A stretch of DNA of 64,000 nucleotides from Acinetobacter sp. Ver3 (GTDB taxonomy: Bacteria; Pseudomonadota; Gammaproteobacteria; Pseudomonadales; Moraxellaceae). Of the stretch, positions 29,068-38,740 are shown one piece after another. Location: positions 1 to 64,000 of the forward strand of contig NZ_JFYL01000011.1 in the NCBI RefSeq assembly GCF_000632455.1, written 5' to 3'. The notes beneath the pieces are model-generated. The model saw only the letters and a list, made by a program, of their open reading frames with translations, had not been told where the DNA came from and did not search any database. Each line of letters opens with the position of its first letter. The first letter of the stretch is position 1. The position numbers were made by a program, and so were the translations under genes.

Positions 29068-30249
29068 CTAAGAGTAGAAACTCGGATCTGGAACTTTTCC
29101 AGTTAATGCCCACTCTCCGACTTCCTGATATTTATAATCAATTGGATCATGCAGGGTTTGGGTTCGTACATTACGCCAGAATCGATCTAAATTCAGTTTT
29201 GCAGTAGTGGCGCGTGCGCCCATCACTTGAAAAATATTTTGTGTCACATAAAGTGAAGTATGAGTCGCTGCGATTTTGGCGGTAGCGATTGTAATTGAGA
29301 CTTCACCACGTTGCTCCGCAGTTAATGTTTCCCCTTCATCCCACGCCTTTTGTAATGTATTGATCGCTTTTTCCGCGAGCAAGCGCACACCTTCAAGTTG
29401 CACATAAAATTCGGCGAAATGCTTTTGGGTAAATGGATCATTCACCGCTTGTTCAACCAGTGATTTCGACCAAGCTTTTTGTGTTTGAACTGTCTCTTTC
29501 GCAACATTGAACGCTCCCTCAGCAACACCTAAAAATAAATGCACGAAAATCAGTTGAGCAATTAGCGGTCTCAAACTTGAATAAGGTGTACTTAAAGGAC
29601 CGGGATTGAGGAGTAATTCATCCTTGCGAATTTTGACCTGTTCAAAATGACTGGTACCACTATCCGTTTGACGTTGCCCCATATTATTCCAATCCCCAAG
29701 AAAGCTCACACCCTCTCGTGCTGTTGGAATCACGCCAATCAGTAACTTTCCATCTTCATTAAATCCCGAACAGAGCAGGATATCTGAATCAATTGATCCA
29801 GAACAAAAACTTTTATCACCATGGAAGATAAATTCTTCGTCAGAAACTTGTTTCGCGGTTGTTCTACGATCTAATGGATTTAACGTATTTCCCCAAAATA
29901 AGTTGTGTTTGGCGGTCTGTCTAAACCAATCTCCATATTGAGCTGGCTGTGCAAAAAGTTGTACCGTCGCTATAAGCAAATGATGAAAGCCATATACATG
30001 CGCAAGCGAACTATCGACTTGAGCAATGGTTTGAATGGTTTTAAAAATCGTGCTCCATGTTGCACCTTGCCCACCAAGTTCTTTTGGAATAGATAAAGAC
30101 AATAAACCACTTTGTCGAATTAGATCTCGCTGAGCCTTTGGATTTCCACCCTGTTTGTCGCGTTCTGCTGCGGTCTTCGCAAACTCAGATGCAAGTATTT
30201 GCGCAGTCTCAAGTGGCGTTTCAGGGTTAAAATTTAGGGGAGAATTCAT
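29068..30249 (-). CDS. DszC/SfnB-like acyl-CoA dehydrogenase-fold flavoprotein
   Basis: A 393-residue protein of the acyl-CoA dehydrogenase fold, but of the branch acting as FMNH2-dependent monooxygenases on sulfur compounds (DszC, SfnB/SfnC type). It has LSIPKELGGQGATW near residue 52, the Ser/Thr-rich nucleotide-binding stretch FHGDKSFCSGS near 140, and the family C-terminus RFWRNVRTQTLHDPIDYKYQEVGEWAL. It likely helps oxidise sulfones or related sulfur sources, together with MsuE and SfnG, which are encoded 3 kb away on the other strand. The exact substrate is unknown. Confidence 0.85.
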   Translation of the reverse strand: MNSPLNFNPETPLETAQILASEFAKTAAERDKQGGNPKAQRDLIRQSGLLSLSIPKELGGQGATWSTIFKTIQTIAQVDSSLAHVYGFHHLLIATVQLFAQPAQYGDWFRQTAKHNLFWGNTLNPLDRRTTAKQVSDEEFIFHGDKSFCSGSIDSDILLCSGFNEDGKLLIGVIPTAREGVSFLGDWNNMGQRQTDSGTSHFEQVKIRKDELLLNPGPLSTPYSSLRPLIAQLIFVHLFLGVAEGAFNVAKETVQTQKAWSKSLVEQAVNDPFTQKHFAEFYVQLEGVRLLAEKAINTLQKAWDEGETLTAEQRGEVSITIATAKIAATHTSLYVTQNIFQVMGARATTAKLNLDRFWRNVRTQTLHDPIDYKYQEVGEWALTGKVPDPSFYS

Positions 30250-30337
30250 TGTTATGTTCCGTATCGCATCTGCTGATAAGCTTAGCAGATCAACATGATT
30301 TGACTTATCACAATGCCTGCTTTTCTTATCACTGAAC

Positions 30338-30369
30338 TAAAAATACCGCTAGTTGAACTAACGGTATTT
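30338..30369 (-). terminator. Terminator of acs
   Basis: On the reverse strand AAATACCGTTAG pairs with CTAGCGGTATTT around TTCAA, followed by T residues. Confidence 0.78.
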
Positions 30370-30398
30370 AAAACATGACTTCGTCTGTTTAATCGGGA

Positions 30399-32342
30399 TT
30401 ACTGCTGTGATTTCACTTCAGCAATTAATTGATCCACGACCTGTGGATCTGCCAAAGTTGAGGTATCCCCCAAACTATCTAGCTCATTAGCAGCAATTTT
30501 TCTCAAAATTCGGCGCATAATCTTGCCTGAACGTGTTTTTGGCAATGCTGGCGCCCAATAAATTGCATCTGGTGTAGCCACAGGTCCTAAAACTTTTCTT
30601 ACCCAACCTACTAGCTCTTTCCTGAGTTCTGCTGACTCTGGCGTATCTGCCTGTAAAGTTACATAGGCTGCAATCCCTTGACCTTTGATGTCATGTGGCA
30701 TACCCACAACGGCTGCTTCTGCAACATGTTCATGTGCAACCAATGCACTTTCAATCTCTGCAGTCCCCAAGCGGTGTCCCGAAACGTTCAGAACATCATC
30801 CACTCGCCCCGTAATCCAGTAATAACCATCTTTATCACGGCGTGCACCATCTCCCGTGAAATAATTCCCTGGATAAGTTGAGAAATATGCCTCGATAAAA
30901 CGATCTGGATCACCCCAAATGGTACGCATTTGTCCTGGCCAAGAATCTTTGATCACCAAATTACCTTCAGCCTCTCCTTCTAGCTCTTTACCATCAGCAT
31001 CAACCAAAGCAGGTTGTACACCAAAGAATGGGCGTGTTGCAGAACCAGGTTTAAGTGCAGTTGCGCCCGGTAAAGGCGAAATCATGAAGCCACCTGTTTC
31101 AGTTTGCCACCATGTATCTACAATTGGACAACGACTTTCACCAACTACGGTGTAGTACCAGTTCCAAGCTTCAGGATTAATTGGCTCTCCGACGGAGCCC
31201 AACAAGCGTAAACTACTACGGTCACTTTCACGGATAAATGCATCACCTTCACGCATCATCGCTCGGATCGCCGTTGGTGCCGTATATAAAATTGTGACGT
31301 TGTGCTTATCTACAATATGTCCTGTGCGTGCCCAAGTTGGATATTGTGGAACACCCTCAAACATCAATGTTGTCGTCCCATTTGAAAGCGGACCATACAA
31401 CACATAAGAGTGACCAGTAATCCAACCGACGTCAGCGGTACACCAGAAAATATCGTCTTGTTTTAAATCAAATACTTCCCTAAAGGTAAAGTTCGCGTAA
31501 GTCAGATAACCGCCTGTAGTATGTAGCACACCTTTAGGTTTACCCGTTGAGCCTGAAGTATATAAAATAAACAGCGGATCCTCTGAATTCATTGGTTCAG
31601 GTGGACAGATATCTGTGACTGTCATGATTTCCATGTGATACCACAGGTCACGACCTTCATGCATTGTGATTGGGTTACCAGTACGATGCACCACAATGAC
31701 ATTTTGTACAGAGCTCGTCCCTTCAAGCTCCATCGCTGCATCAACGTTTTCTTTCAGTGGAATTGGCTTACCACCCCGCATGCCCGAGTCTGCTGTAATG
31801 ATGACTTTTGCTTGGCTATCATCAATACGACTTGCTAAAGAATCTGGTGAAAAACCTCCAAACACCACGCAATGTACTGCGCCAATACGCGTACATGCCA
31901 ACATCGCAATGGCTGCTTCAGGGACCATTGGCATATACAGAACAACACGGTCGCCTTTGGTCACGCCATGCTTCTTGAGAACATTGGCAAAACGACAAAC
32001 TTCATCGTGTAATTCTTCAAATGAAATAATTTTATGGCGTGATGGATGATCACCTTCCCAAATAATCGCAGGTTTATGTGGGTGTTCTTTTAAATGTCGA
32101 TCGAGACAGTTTTCACTGACATTTAATTGGCCATCTGCAAACCATTCAACTTTGTAATTCTCTTTATCAAAGTTGGTATTTTTGACTTGTGTAAAAGGCT
32201 TAATCCAGTCTAGTTTCTTGGCTGCTTCGGTCCAAAATGCTTCGGGGTTTTCAATAGATGCTTTATACCGCTCGAAATATTGCTCTTCATTGGTTCGTGC
32301 AGTTTTTTTAAAAACTTCGGGTACTGGATATATTTCATTCAT
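30399..32342 (-). CDS. acs: Acetyl-CoA synthetase
   Basis: Acs, 647 residues from ATG 32342 (AAGGA 8 nt upstream; a Met three codons earlier overlaps that site). It activates acetate to acetyl-CoA through acetyl-AMP. Motifs seen are [15 protein letters not shown] (P-loop, about 263-277), [10 protein letters not shown] (about 412-421), the [20 protein letters not shown] hinge region and, near the end, [11 protein letters not shown] with the lysine usually regulated by acetylation. It completes the acetate locus with actP and CrbS/CrbR. It is separated from crbR by the sulfur genes and is transcribed in the same direction as crbR and actP. Confidence 0.97.
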   Translation of the reverse strand: MNEIYPVPEVFKKTARTNEEQYFERYKASIENPEAFWTEAAKKLDWIKPFTQVKNTNFDKENYKVEWFADGQLNVSENCLDRHLKEHPHKPAIIWEGDHPSRHKIISFEELHDEVCRFANVLKKHGVTKGDRVVLYMPMVPEAAIAMLACTRIGAVHCVVFGGFSPDSLASRIDDSQAKVIITADSGMRGGKPIPLKENVDAAMELEGTSSVQNVIVVHRTGNPITMHEGRDLWYHMEIMTVTDICPPEPMNSEDPLFILYTSGSTGKPKGVLHTTGGYLTYANFTFREVFDLKQDDIFWCTADVGWITGHSYVLYGPLSNGTTTLMFEGVPQYPTWARTGHIVDKHNVTILYTAPTAIRAMMREGDAFIRESDRSSLRLLGSVGEPINPEAWNWYYTVVGESRCPIVDTWWQTETGGFMISPLPGATALKPGSATRPFFGVQPALVDADGKELEGEAEGNLVIKDSWPGQMRTIWGDPDRFIEAYFSTYPGNYFTGDGARRDKDGYYWITGRVDDVLNVSGHRLGTAEIESALVAHEHVAEAAVVGMPHDIKGQGIAAYVTLQADTPESAELRKELVGWVRKVLGPVATPDAIYWAPALPKTRSGKIMRRILRKIAANELDSLGDTSTLADPQVVDQLIAEVKSQQ

Positions 32343-32796
32343 AATTCGCATCCTTGATTTATGTTTCTCATCTCGAGAGTTGTCTTGATCATACTGATCA
32401 TTTTTTGTCTTATATCTTGAGTATGACTATACTTTAAAATTTCAAACAATCATGCTTTGGTCGTAGACTGAGCATTCATTTATTTCAAAAGTTATCCGTA
32501 TCTTCTTGCCAATTGAACAACCTAAAATATCTAACAATCAATGATCCGAATCATTGCTGATCATCATTCCTAAGCAAGTAAAATCTGTCGTTGTCAAAAA
32601 ACTCCATTTTTTTTATCAATAAATACCATTTCGATTTTTTTGTTGGACAAGGTGCTGAATGTTTATAAAAACATGCAATTTTTTTGTTATTTTCAGTTTA
32701 TTCAATGAATAAAAATGACGATAAAACCTGCGAACGTGATTTTTATTCACTGTATTTTCAGGCAAAATGTAAACATTCAATACATTTGGAACACTC
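32343..32796. other. Divergent control region between acs and mscS-like gene
   Basis: AT-rich and gene-free. Two TGATCA hexamers separated by TAC (32386-32400) lie about 45-60 nt upstream of the acs start. Possible reverse-strand -10 elements (TATAGT, TATAAG) lie just beyond, at 32410-32430. A CrbR site is expected here from the family, but I cannot define it. Confidence 0.4.
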
Positions 32797-33780
32797 GTGG
32801 CTGAACAACAAAATTCTTTGAGTCAGGTGGCTCAAGGTACGACTCAACTTCTACAAGATGCAAGTGAGAAAACGGCTCAAACCGTCATTGCACATACTGC
32901 GAAATACAATGATGCATATACCACCATTGATAAAATCATGGATGGCTTTTGGGAACGAATCCCTTATATCTGTATTGCTTTGATTGTATTTACCTTATTT
33001 TGGTTGTTGTCTAAGCTGTTCAAATTATTTGTCAGAAAAGCACTTTCAGAGCGTTCATATACCAAACAAAATTTAGTGCTCGTCCTCAACCGCGTCGGTA
33101 GCTCTTTTATTATTTTCTTTGGCTTCTTAATTGCGATGGTTATTGCAATTCCAGGGTTTACACCTGGACAGCTGATGAGTGCACTGGGGATCGGATCTGT
33201 CGCAATTGGTTTTGCATTTAAAGATATTTTTCAAAACCTGCTCTCTGGTATCTTAATTCTACTCGGTGAACCCTTCAAAATTGGCGACGATATCATTGTG
33301 AATGGTTTAGAAGGGACCGTTGAAGATATTCAAATTCGTGCAACCTACTTACGTTCACCTGATGGTCGTCGTATCGTCATTCCCAATGCAACGGTCTATA
33401 CCAATGCAGTGACCGTCAATACAGCTTATCCACGTCGTCGTTGTGAATTCGTGGTCGGTATTGGTTACGAAGATGATGTTCAAAAAGCGAAAGATATTAT
33501 TTTGAGTATTTTAGACCGCGATCAACAAATCCTCAGTCAACCTGGATTTAGCGTGAATGTCTCTGCCTTAGCTGATTTCTCAATCAACCTCACTGTACGT
33601 TGGTGGGTGAATACGGGTGAAACTGCGACATCTACATCTATCAGTTTAGTTCAAGAAAAAGTGATTCAAGCTTTTGCTGAACATGAAATTTCGATTCCAT
33701 ATCCAGTTCAAGAGGTTAAAGTCTATCGCGGAGATTCTTCACAAGAAGATGAGTCACCACGTGCTAAACAGACGACCTAA
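32797..33780 (+). CDS. mscS: MscS-family mechanosensitive channel
   Basis: A 327-residue small-conductance mechanosensitive channel with a GTG start. An N-terminal helical stretch precedes three transmembrane segments (about 54-78, 100-121 and the pore helix 127-155). The pore helix reads ALGIGSVAIGFAFKDIFQNLLSGILILL, followed by the beta domain GDDIIVNGLEGTVEDIQIRATYL with IPNATVYTNAV. It releases solutes on hypo-osmotic shock. The tail is acidic and Lys-poor. The last 27 bp overlap the convergent rsmE gene. Confidence 0.93.
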   Translation: MAEQQNSLSQVAQGTTQLLQDASEKTAQTVIAHTAKYNDAYTTIDKIMDGFWERIPYICIALIVFTLFWLLSKLFKLFVRKALSERSYTKQNLVLVLNRVGSSFIIFFGFLIAMVIAIPGFTPGQLMSALGIGSVAIGFAFKDIFQNLLSGILILLGEPFKIGDDIIVNGLEGTVEDIQIRATYLRSPDGRRIVIPNATVYTNAVTVNTAYPRRRCEFVVGIGYEDDVQKAKDIILSILDRDQQILSQPGFSVNVSALADFSINLTVRWWVNTGETATSTSISLVQEKVIQAFAEHEISIPYPVQEVKVYRGDSSQEDESPRAKQTT

Positions 33781-34467
33781 CACATAAGGAATCACCGTTT
33801 CAGTACGGATAATTCGGTTGCCTAAGCTGACAGCTTGGCAGCCGTTTTTTATGAGTAAATCAATCTCATAAGGAATATAACCACCTTCAGGCCCAATCAA
33901 TATCGTACACGGGTGCTCAATCGCATGAGGCATACTTTGGGTTGCATAAGGATGTGCTACATAAGCTGGTCGTTCAACGGAAATCATTTGAGGAAGAACA
34001 TCTTCCACAAAAGGTTTAAAGCGTTTATATATTTCGATTTCAGGTGGACATGTATCACCCGCTTGCTCTAAGCCCAGTTGAACATAGTGATCAATTTGCT
34101 GTAAAAATGGTGTTTGCCAATAGCTTTTATCGACCCGATAGCTGTGCAGCAAAATGATTTTTTCTACGCCTAGAGTTACAGCATCTTGAATCAATCGTCT
34201 CAATACTTTCGGTCTAGGCATAGCAACGATTAACGTTACAGGTAGTTTCTTCGGCACAGGCTCTTCATAAAGTGGCTGAATTAAGATTTTCCTTTCAGAA
34301 ATTTCTATGACCTCAGCTGTATATCGACCAGCACCTCTAATACCAACCTTTAAAGTATCTCCAATTTTAATATCAAGTTGATGCTTCAGATGCTCAATTT
34401 GGCGTGCTGATTGAATCGTCCAGAGGTCATCCTGTGCTGATGCAGGATCAAGCAATACAATATTCAT
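33754..34467 (-). CDS. rsmE: 16S rRNA m3U1498 methyltransferase
   Basis: RsmE, 237 residues, SPOUT methyltransferase that methylates U1498 of 16S rRNA using S-adenosylmethionine. An N-terminal PUA-like domain (about 1-70) precedes the knotted catalytic domain with AMPRPKVLRRLIQDAVTLGV, ILIGPEGGY and VSLGNRIIRTETV. It lies 11 nt after waaA, probably in one transcript. Its 3' end overlaps mscS by 27 bp in convergent orientation. Confidence 0.94.
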   Translation of the reverse strand: MNIVLLDPASAQDDLWTIQSARQIEHLKHQLDIKIGDTLKVGIRGAGRYTAEVIEISERKILIQPLYEEPVPKKLPVTLIVAMPRPKVLRRLIQDAVTLGVEKIILLHSYRVDKSYWQTPFLQQIDHYVQLGLEQAGDTCPPEIEIYKRFKPFVEDVLPQMISVERPAYVAHPYATQSMPHAIEHPCTILIGPEGGYIPYEIDLLIKNGCQAVSLGNRIIRTETVIPYVLGRLFSTW

Positions 34468-34478
34468 ATATTTAAAAA

Positions 34479-35759
34479 CTAAAGGTATTGATTCAGGACA
34501 TGAATATGTTTTTGCAACGACCCTGTATTCCGTTGCATGATCTGTTGAGCCTGATTTTGTACTGCTAAAATCGTTTCATCCTGAGATAAGCACTGAATAA
34601 GATGATTCACCACCTCTTCCGTAGTTTGACCGATTAGAATCCCTTTTTCTTCCACAAATTCATCGACAATGGTTTGAAAGTTAAAGTAGTTCGGTCCAAT
34701 CACAGTCGGGACATTGAGTGATATTGGCTCTAAGATATTATGTCCACCGCCAGGTTCATTTAATGATCCACCCACAAAACTTGCTTGGCTCAATGCATAC
34801 CAAATCCACATTTCACCCATACTATCAGCAAGATAAACTTGTGTATCAGCCTCAATGATTTCACCTAAACTACGTCGATGCATTTTTAACTCATGACTTT
34901 GAATGGCTTGTGCAACTTCATCAAAACGTTCTGGATGACGTGGTACAATAATCAGCAAGACGGCAGGATGATCATGTACATAATCTTTAAACTTAGATAA
35001 CAGATTTTTCTCTTCAGGATGATGTGTGCTTGCAATCGTAATAATTTGGCGTGCTTGCAAATCCCAATCTTGATGAATTTGTTGCGCTTTCAATAGCATT
35101 TCTTCGGGCGCATGAATATCAAACTTAATACTACCCACTGTTTGACTATGCGCTGTAGCAGCACCTAAAGCCCTAAATCGATTGAGTGAAGCTTCATCTT
35201 GAGCCAAAAGTTGAGTCAGACCGCTGAGCATAGGCTGAGTAATACTTGGTACTTTGGCGTATCCTTTTGCTGACTTTTTAGATAAACGTGCGTTCACCAA
35301 AAAAGTGGGTATTTTACTAATTTTCGCCTGATCAATTAAATTGGGCCATAGTTCTGTTTCAACCAAAACCAACATTTTAGGTTGATATTTTTTAAAAAAA
35401 GCACTGACTAATTTTTTTTGATCTGCAGGTAAATATACTGCTTGAAAAAGATCTACATATGGTGCTTTTGCAAATAAGGATTTAGCTCGTGCCTGACCTG
35501 TTTTGGTGGTATTCGTAACCAACACAGCATACCCAAGCTTTAAATAATGTTCTATCAGAGGTTGTGCAGCATTGGTTTCTCCAACTGAAACCACATGAAA
35601 CCATATCGCATTAAGATTTTTTGGAGATTGAAACGGACCGAAGCGCTCTAAGCACTCTTGATGAAATTGCTCAATATTGTCTGCTCGCTTTTTTATACGC
35701 CATTTATAAATTGGCTTTAATAAAGCCAATGCTGCATTATACCAAAATGGAGTTGTCAA
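34479..35759 (-). CDS. waaA: Kdo transferase WaaA
   Basis: A 426-residue GT30 glycosyltransferase (KdtA) that adds Kdo from CMP-Kdo to lipid A precursor at the inner membrane. Key segments: an N-terminal anchor helix, RFG near residue 39, HVVSVGETNAAQPLI (catalytic Glu, about 55-69), VETELWPNLI, VNARLSKKS, and the nucleotide-binding GGSLNEPGGGHNILEPI. Length is normal. It is upstream of rsmE in the same orientation. Confidence 0.95.
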   Translation of the reverse strand: MTTPFWYNAALALLKPIYKWRIKKRADNIEQFHQECLERFGPFQSPKNLNAIWFHVVSVGETNAAQPLIEHYLKLGYAVLVTNTTKTGQARAKSLFAKAPYVDLFQAVYLPADQKKLVSAFFKKYQPKMLVLVETELWPNLIDQAKISKIPTFLVNARLSKKSAKGYAKVPSITQPMLSGLTQLLAQDEASLNRFRALGAATAHSQTVGSIKFDIHAPEEMLLKAQQIHQDWDLQARQIITIASTHHPEEKNLLSKFKDYVHDHPAVLLIIVPRHPERFDEVAQAIQSHELKMHRRSLGEIIEADTQVYLADSMGEMWIWYALSQASFVGGSLNEPGGGHNILEPISLNVPTVIGPNYFNFQTIVDEFVEEKGILIGQTTEEVVNHLIQCLSQDETILAVQNQAQQIMQRNTGSLQKHIHVLNQYL

Positions 35760-35857
35760 AACGTAAGACCTCGAGCTTTCTTAAAAAAATAGGGCATGAC
35801 CACGAAGTTGAGATCATACCCTGCGAATTTTTTCGGTTCAAATACTTATCTTAAATT

Positions 35858-36922
35858 TCAATTTCCTTGTAAAAAAGGATAATCGATATAGCCTTCAGCC
35901 ACATTCGTCCCGATCATATTTTCTAACTTTAATTCATTCAAAGGAGCATTCTGTACCAAACGCTCATATAAATCAGGATTGGCGATATAATCTTTACCAA
36001 AAGACACTGCATCAGCTTGACCTGAAGTGAGAAGTTGTAAAGCATCCTCTCGACTTAAACGCATATTGGCAATAAAAGGAATACCTTGTCCACGCGCTTT
36101 TAATTCTTGACTAATACTGTCTTCTGCCAAATATTCACGTGTAAAGAAAAATGCAATGTGTCTTTGACCGAGTTGTTCTAACACATAACCAAAAGTTTCA
36201 CGTGGATCATCATCACCCATATCGTGTTCATCACCACGAGGAGCTAAATGTACACCTACTCGACCAGCACCCCAAACTTCAATTAGCTCATCCACGACTT
36301 CTAACAAGAAACGCGCACGATTTTCCACCGAGCCGCCATATTCATCTTCACGCTGATTGGTTTTCGATTGCAAGAATTGATCAATTAAATAACCATTCGC
36401 CGCATGCAATTCCACACCATCAAATCCTGCCTCTTTAGCACGAATTGCTGCTTGTTTATATTGCGCTGTAATCGCGTGAATTTCAGAAATTTCTAATGGA
36501 CGTGGCAAGACATAAGGACGTTTCGGACGCAACAAACTGACATGTCCGGCTTGTTGAACAGCACTCGCCGAAACGGGTATATCACCCTTCAGTAAATCTG
36601 GATGTGACACACGTCCAACATGCCAAAGCTGAGCGACAATTAAGCCATCTTTGTCATGAACAGCTTGGGTTACTTTCTTCCACCCTTCCACTTGAGCATC
36701 AGTGAATAATCCTGGCGTATTTAAATAGCCATTCGCCTCCTCAGAAATTACGGTCGCTTCTGAGATAATTAATCCACTACTTGCACGTTGCGCATAATAC
36801 TCAGCCATCATTTCTGTTGGTACACGATCATCTGTCGCACGACTACGCGTTAAAGGTGCCATAACCACGCGATTTTTGAGCTTTAATTCACCAAAGACTA
36901 CTGGGCTACTAAAATCAGTCAT
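35858..36922 (-). CDS. Old Yellow Enzyme-type alkene reductase
   Basis: A 354-residue FMN-dependent ene-reductase (NemA/OYE family), TIM barrel. MAPLTRSRA (about 21-29) binds FMN, and the substrate-binding pair is in ELHAANGYLIDQFLQ (His and Asn three residues apart, with Tyr after). SKTNQREDEYGGSVENRARF is the standard following block. It reduces activated alkenes, quinones or nitro compounds with NAD(P)H. The gene starts 26 nt after the ArsR-type regulator, so the pair is a regulated operon, similar in idea to nemRA. Confidence 0.93.
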   Translation of the reverse strand: MTDFSSPVVFGELKLKNRVVMAPLTRSRATDDRVPTEMMAEYYAQRASSGLIISEATVISEEANGYLNTPGLFTDAQVEGWKKVTQAVHDKDGLIVAQLWHVGRVSHPDLLKGDIPVSASAVQQAGHVSLLRPKRPYVLPRPLEISEIHAITAQYKQAAIRAKEAGFDGVELHAANGYLIDQFLQSKTNQREDEYGGSVENRARFLLEVVDELIEVWGAGRVGVHLAPRGDEHDMGDDDPRETFGYVLEQLGQRHIAFFFTREYLAEDSISQELKARGQGIPFIANMRLSREDALQLLTSGQADAVSFGKDYIANPDLYERLVQNAPLNELKLENMIGTNVAEGYIDYPFLQGN

Positions 36923-36948
36923 TCATTTATCCTCTTCACTCATTATCG

Positions 36949-37251
36949 TTAGAGTGATTGTTGAAGGTGTTCTGCAAAACTTTTTATCAGTGCTTCATTA
37001 CGAGAAAAATAAGACCATTGACCATGCTTAGTAACATGAACCAAACCTGCTTGTTGTAAAACAGATAAATGATTAGACATGGTTGACTGAGATACATCTG
37101 CAATTTTTTCAATCTGTCCTGCACATACGCCACGACTAAAATCTTGCACGCACTCATCTTGTGGAATAAAGCGCTCTGGATCTTTTAAACATTGTAAAAT
37201 TTGGCGGCGTATCGGGTTCGATAAGGCTTTAAAAATTGCTTCAGTATCCAT
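36949..37251 (-). CDS. ArsR-family transcriptional regulator
   Basis: A 100-residue winged-helix repressor. The recognition region is VSQSTMSNHLSVLQQAGLVHVTKHGQWSYFS (about 53-83). Cysteines occur at ILQCL (about 20), DECVQ (about 34) and GVCAG (about 43), so thiol modification by electrophiles or oxidants could be the signal, which would suit control of an ene-reductase. That is inference. It is the first gene of the two-gene operon. Confidence 0.92.
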   Translation of the reverse strand: MDTEAIFKALSNPIRRQILQCLKDPERFIPQDECVQDFSRGVCAGQIEKIADVSQSTMSNHLSVLQQAGLVHVTKHGQWSYFSRNEALIKSFAEHLQQSL

Positions 37252-37295
37252 CTCATTTCACTCAAGTTAATGATCTGCACTGTGCTGAACTCATT

Positions 37296-37338
37296 ATATC
37301 GATTTTTATAGATATTAATATCGAATTATTACGATATT
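37296..37338. promoter_or_regulatory. Candidate ArsR-type operator
   Basis: Upstream of the ArsR-type gene lie ATATC-N10-GATAT (37296-37315) and AATATCG-N8-CGATATT (37317-37338), two adjacent AT-rich inverted repeats 45-90 nt before the start. Such repeats are typical of ArsR/SmtB binding sites. Confidence 0.6.
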
Positions 37339-37425
37339 TAACAAATCGAGTTTATGAATGACTGTGCCGAATAATTCTGATTCTAACATTGAACTGATTT
37401 AATCTAGCAAGCTTCGTGCTAGAAC

Positions 37426-37459
37426 AAAAAAAAGCAGGGCTTTTGCCCTGCTTTTTTTT
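37426..37459 (-). terminator. Terminator of prfB
   Basis: AAAAAAAGCAGGGC, TTTT, GCCCTGCTTTTTTTT. Confidence 0.9.
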
Positions 37460-37467
37460 AAAAATGA

Positions 37468-38563
37468 TTAAAGCCCTTGTTTCAAACTAGCTTCAATAAA
37501 TTTATCAAGATCACCATCTAACACGGCACCCGTGTTTGAGTTTTCAACGCCAGTACGTAAGTCCTTAATACGTGAATCATCCAACACATAAGATCGAATT
37601 TGGCTCCCCCACCCAATATCCGATTTAGAATCTTCTAGTGCTTGAGCTGCTTCATTACGCTTATTCATTTCCAATTCGTACAATTTAGCACGAAGCTGTT
37701 TCCAAGCATGATCACGGTTAGCGTGTTGTGAACGCTGGTTCTGACAAGCCACCACAATTCCAGTTGGTGCATGGGTTAAACGCACGGCAGAATCTGTTTT
37801 GTTAATGTGCTGACCACCTGCACCTGAAGCGCGGTATGTATCCGTACGGACATCTGCTGGATTGATCTCAATTTCAATGTTGTCATCAATTTCTGGAGAC
37901 ACAAAAACCGCTGAGAATGAAGTGTGACGACGGTTGCCTGAGTCAAAAGGTGATTTACGAACTAAGCGATGTACACCTGATTCAGTACGTAACCAACCAT
38001 AAGCATATTCGCCTTCTACACGAATTGTTGCCGATTTAATCCCAGCCACATCACCGTCAGATTCTTCCATTAACTCAGCTTTAAAGCCATGACGCTCAAT
38101 CCAACGTAAGTACATACGTAATAGCATAGATGCCCAATCTTGAGCTTCAGTACCACCTGACCCCGCTTGAATTTCGACATAGCAAGGATTTGGATCCATT
38201 GGATTACTAAACATACGTCTGAATTCAAGTTTAGCCAGTTCAGCCTCAGCTGAATCAAGTTCTGCTTGAACATCTGCAAGCATTTCTTCTTCATCCGCTT
38301 CTACAGCAAGATCAAGCATCGCTTGTGCATCATCAAGTTGTGTTGCTAAACCATCTAAAACATTTAAAACGTTTTCGAGCTCACCTTTTTCTTTCGCCAT
38401 CGCTTGGGCACGATTTTGATCATTCCAAATTGCTGGATCTTCAAGTTCGCGGAGAACCTCCTCTAAACGCTCTTTCTTTAGATCGTAGTCAAAGATACCC
38501 CCGTAGTGTTTGACCACGTTCGCTCAAGTCTTTTAGCTGGAGAAGATAAGGATTAATTTCCAC
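37468..38563 (-). CDS. prfB: Peptide chain release factor 2, with programmed +1 frameshift
   Basis: RF2 (about 364 residues) ends translation at UGA and UAA. The main frame contains the UGA-reading tripeptide SPF ([15 protein letters not shown]) and GAGGQH for peptidyl-tRNA hydrolysis. The N-terminus is in another frame: GTG at 38563 gives [16 protein letters not shown] and continues 24 codons to an in-frame TGA at 38489-38491. The site reads GGGGG-TAT-CTT-TGA-C, the classic autoregulatory +1 slip with an internal Shine-Dalgarno. A GTG at 38517 opens the main frame, but the frameshifted product is the true protein. Confidence 0.96.
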
Positions 38564-38740
38564 GGTGTAGATCCTAAATATGTCTATATCAAAATTGCCA
38601 ATATTTTAACACAGCCAAGTAAAACTTGAGAGTTTGCTTTTTTATTCAATATTCTCTTGACCATTGTTTAGTTATTATTAACAATACATTTAATTATTAA
38701 AAAATACTTACTTTATTTTTACAACAATAAGTAGAGACTT

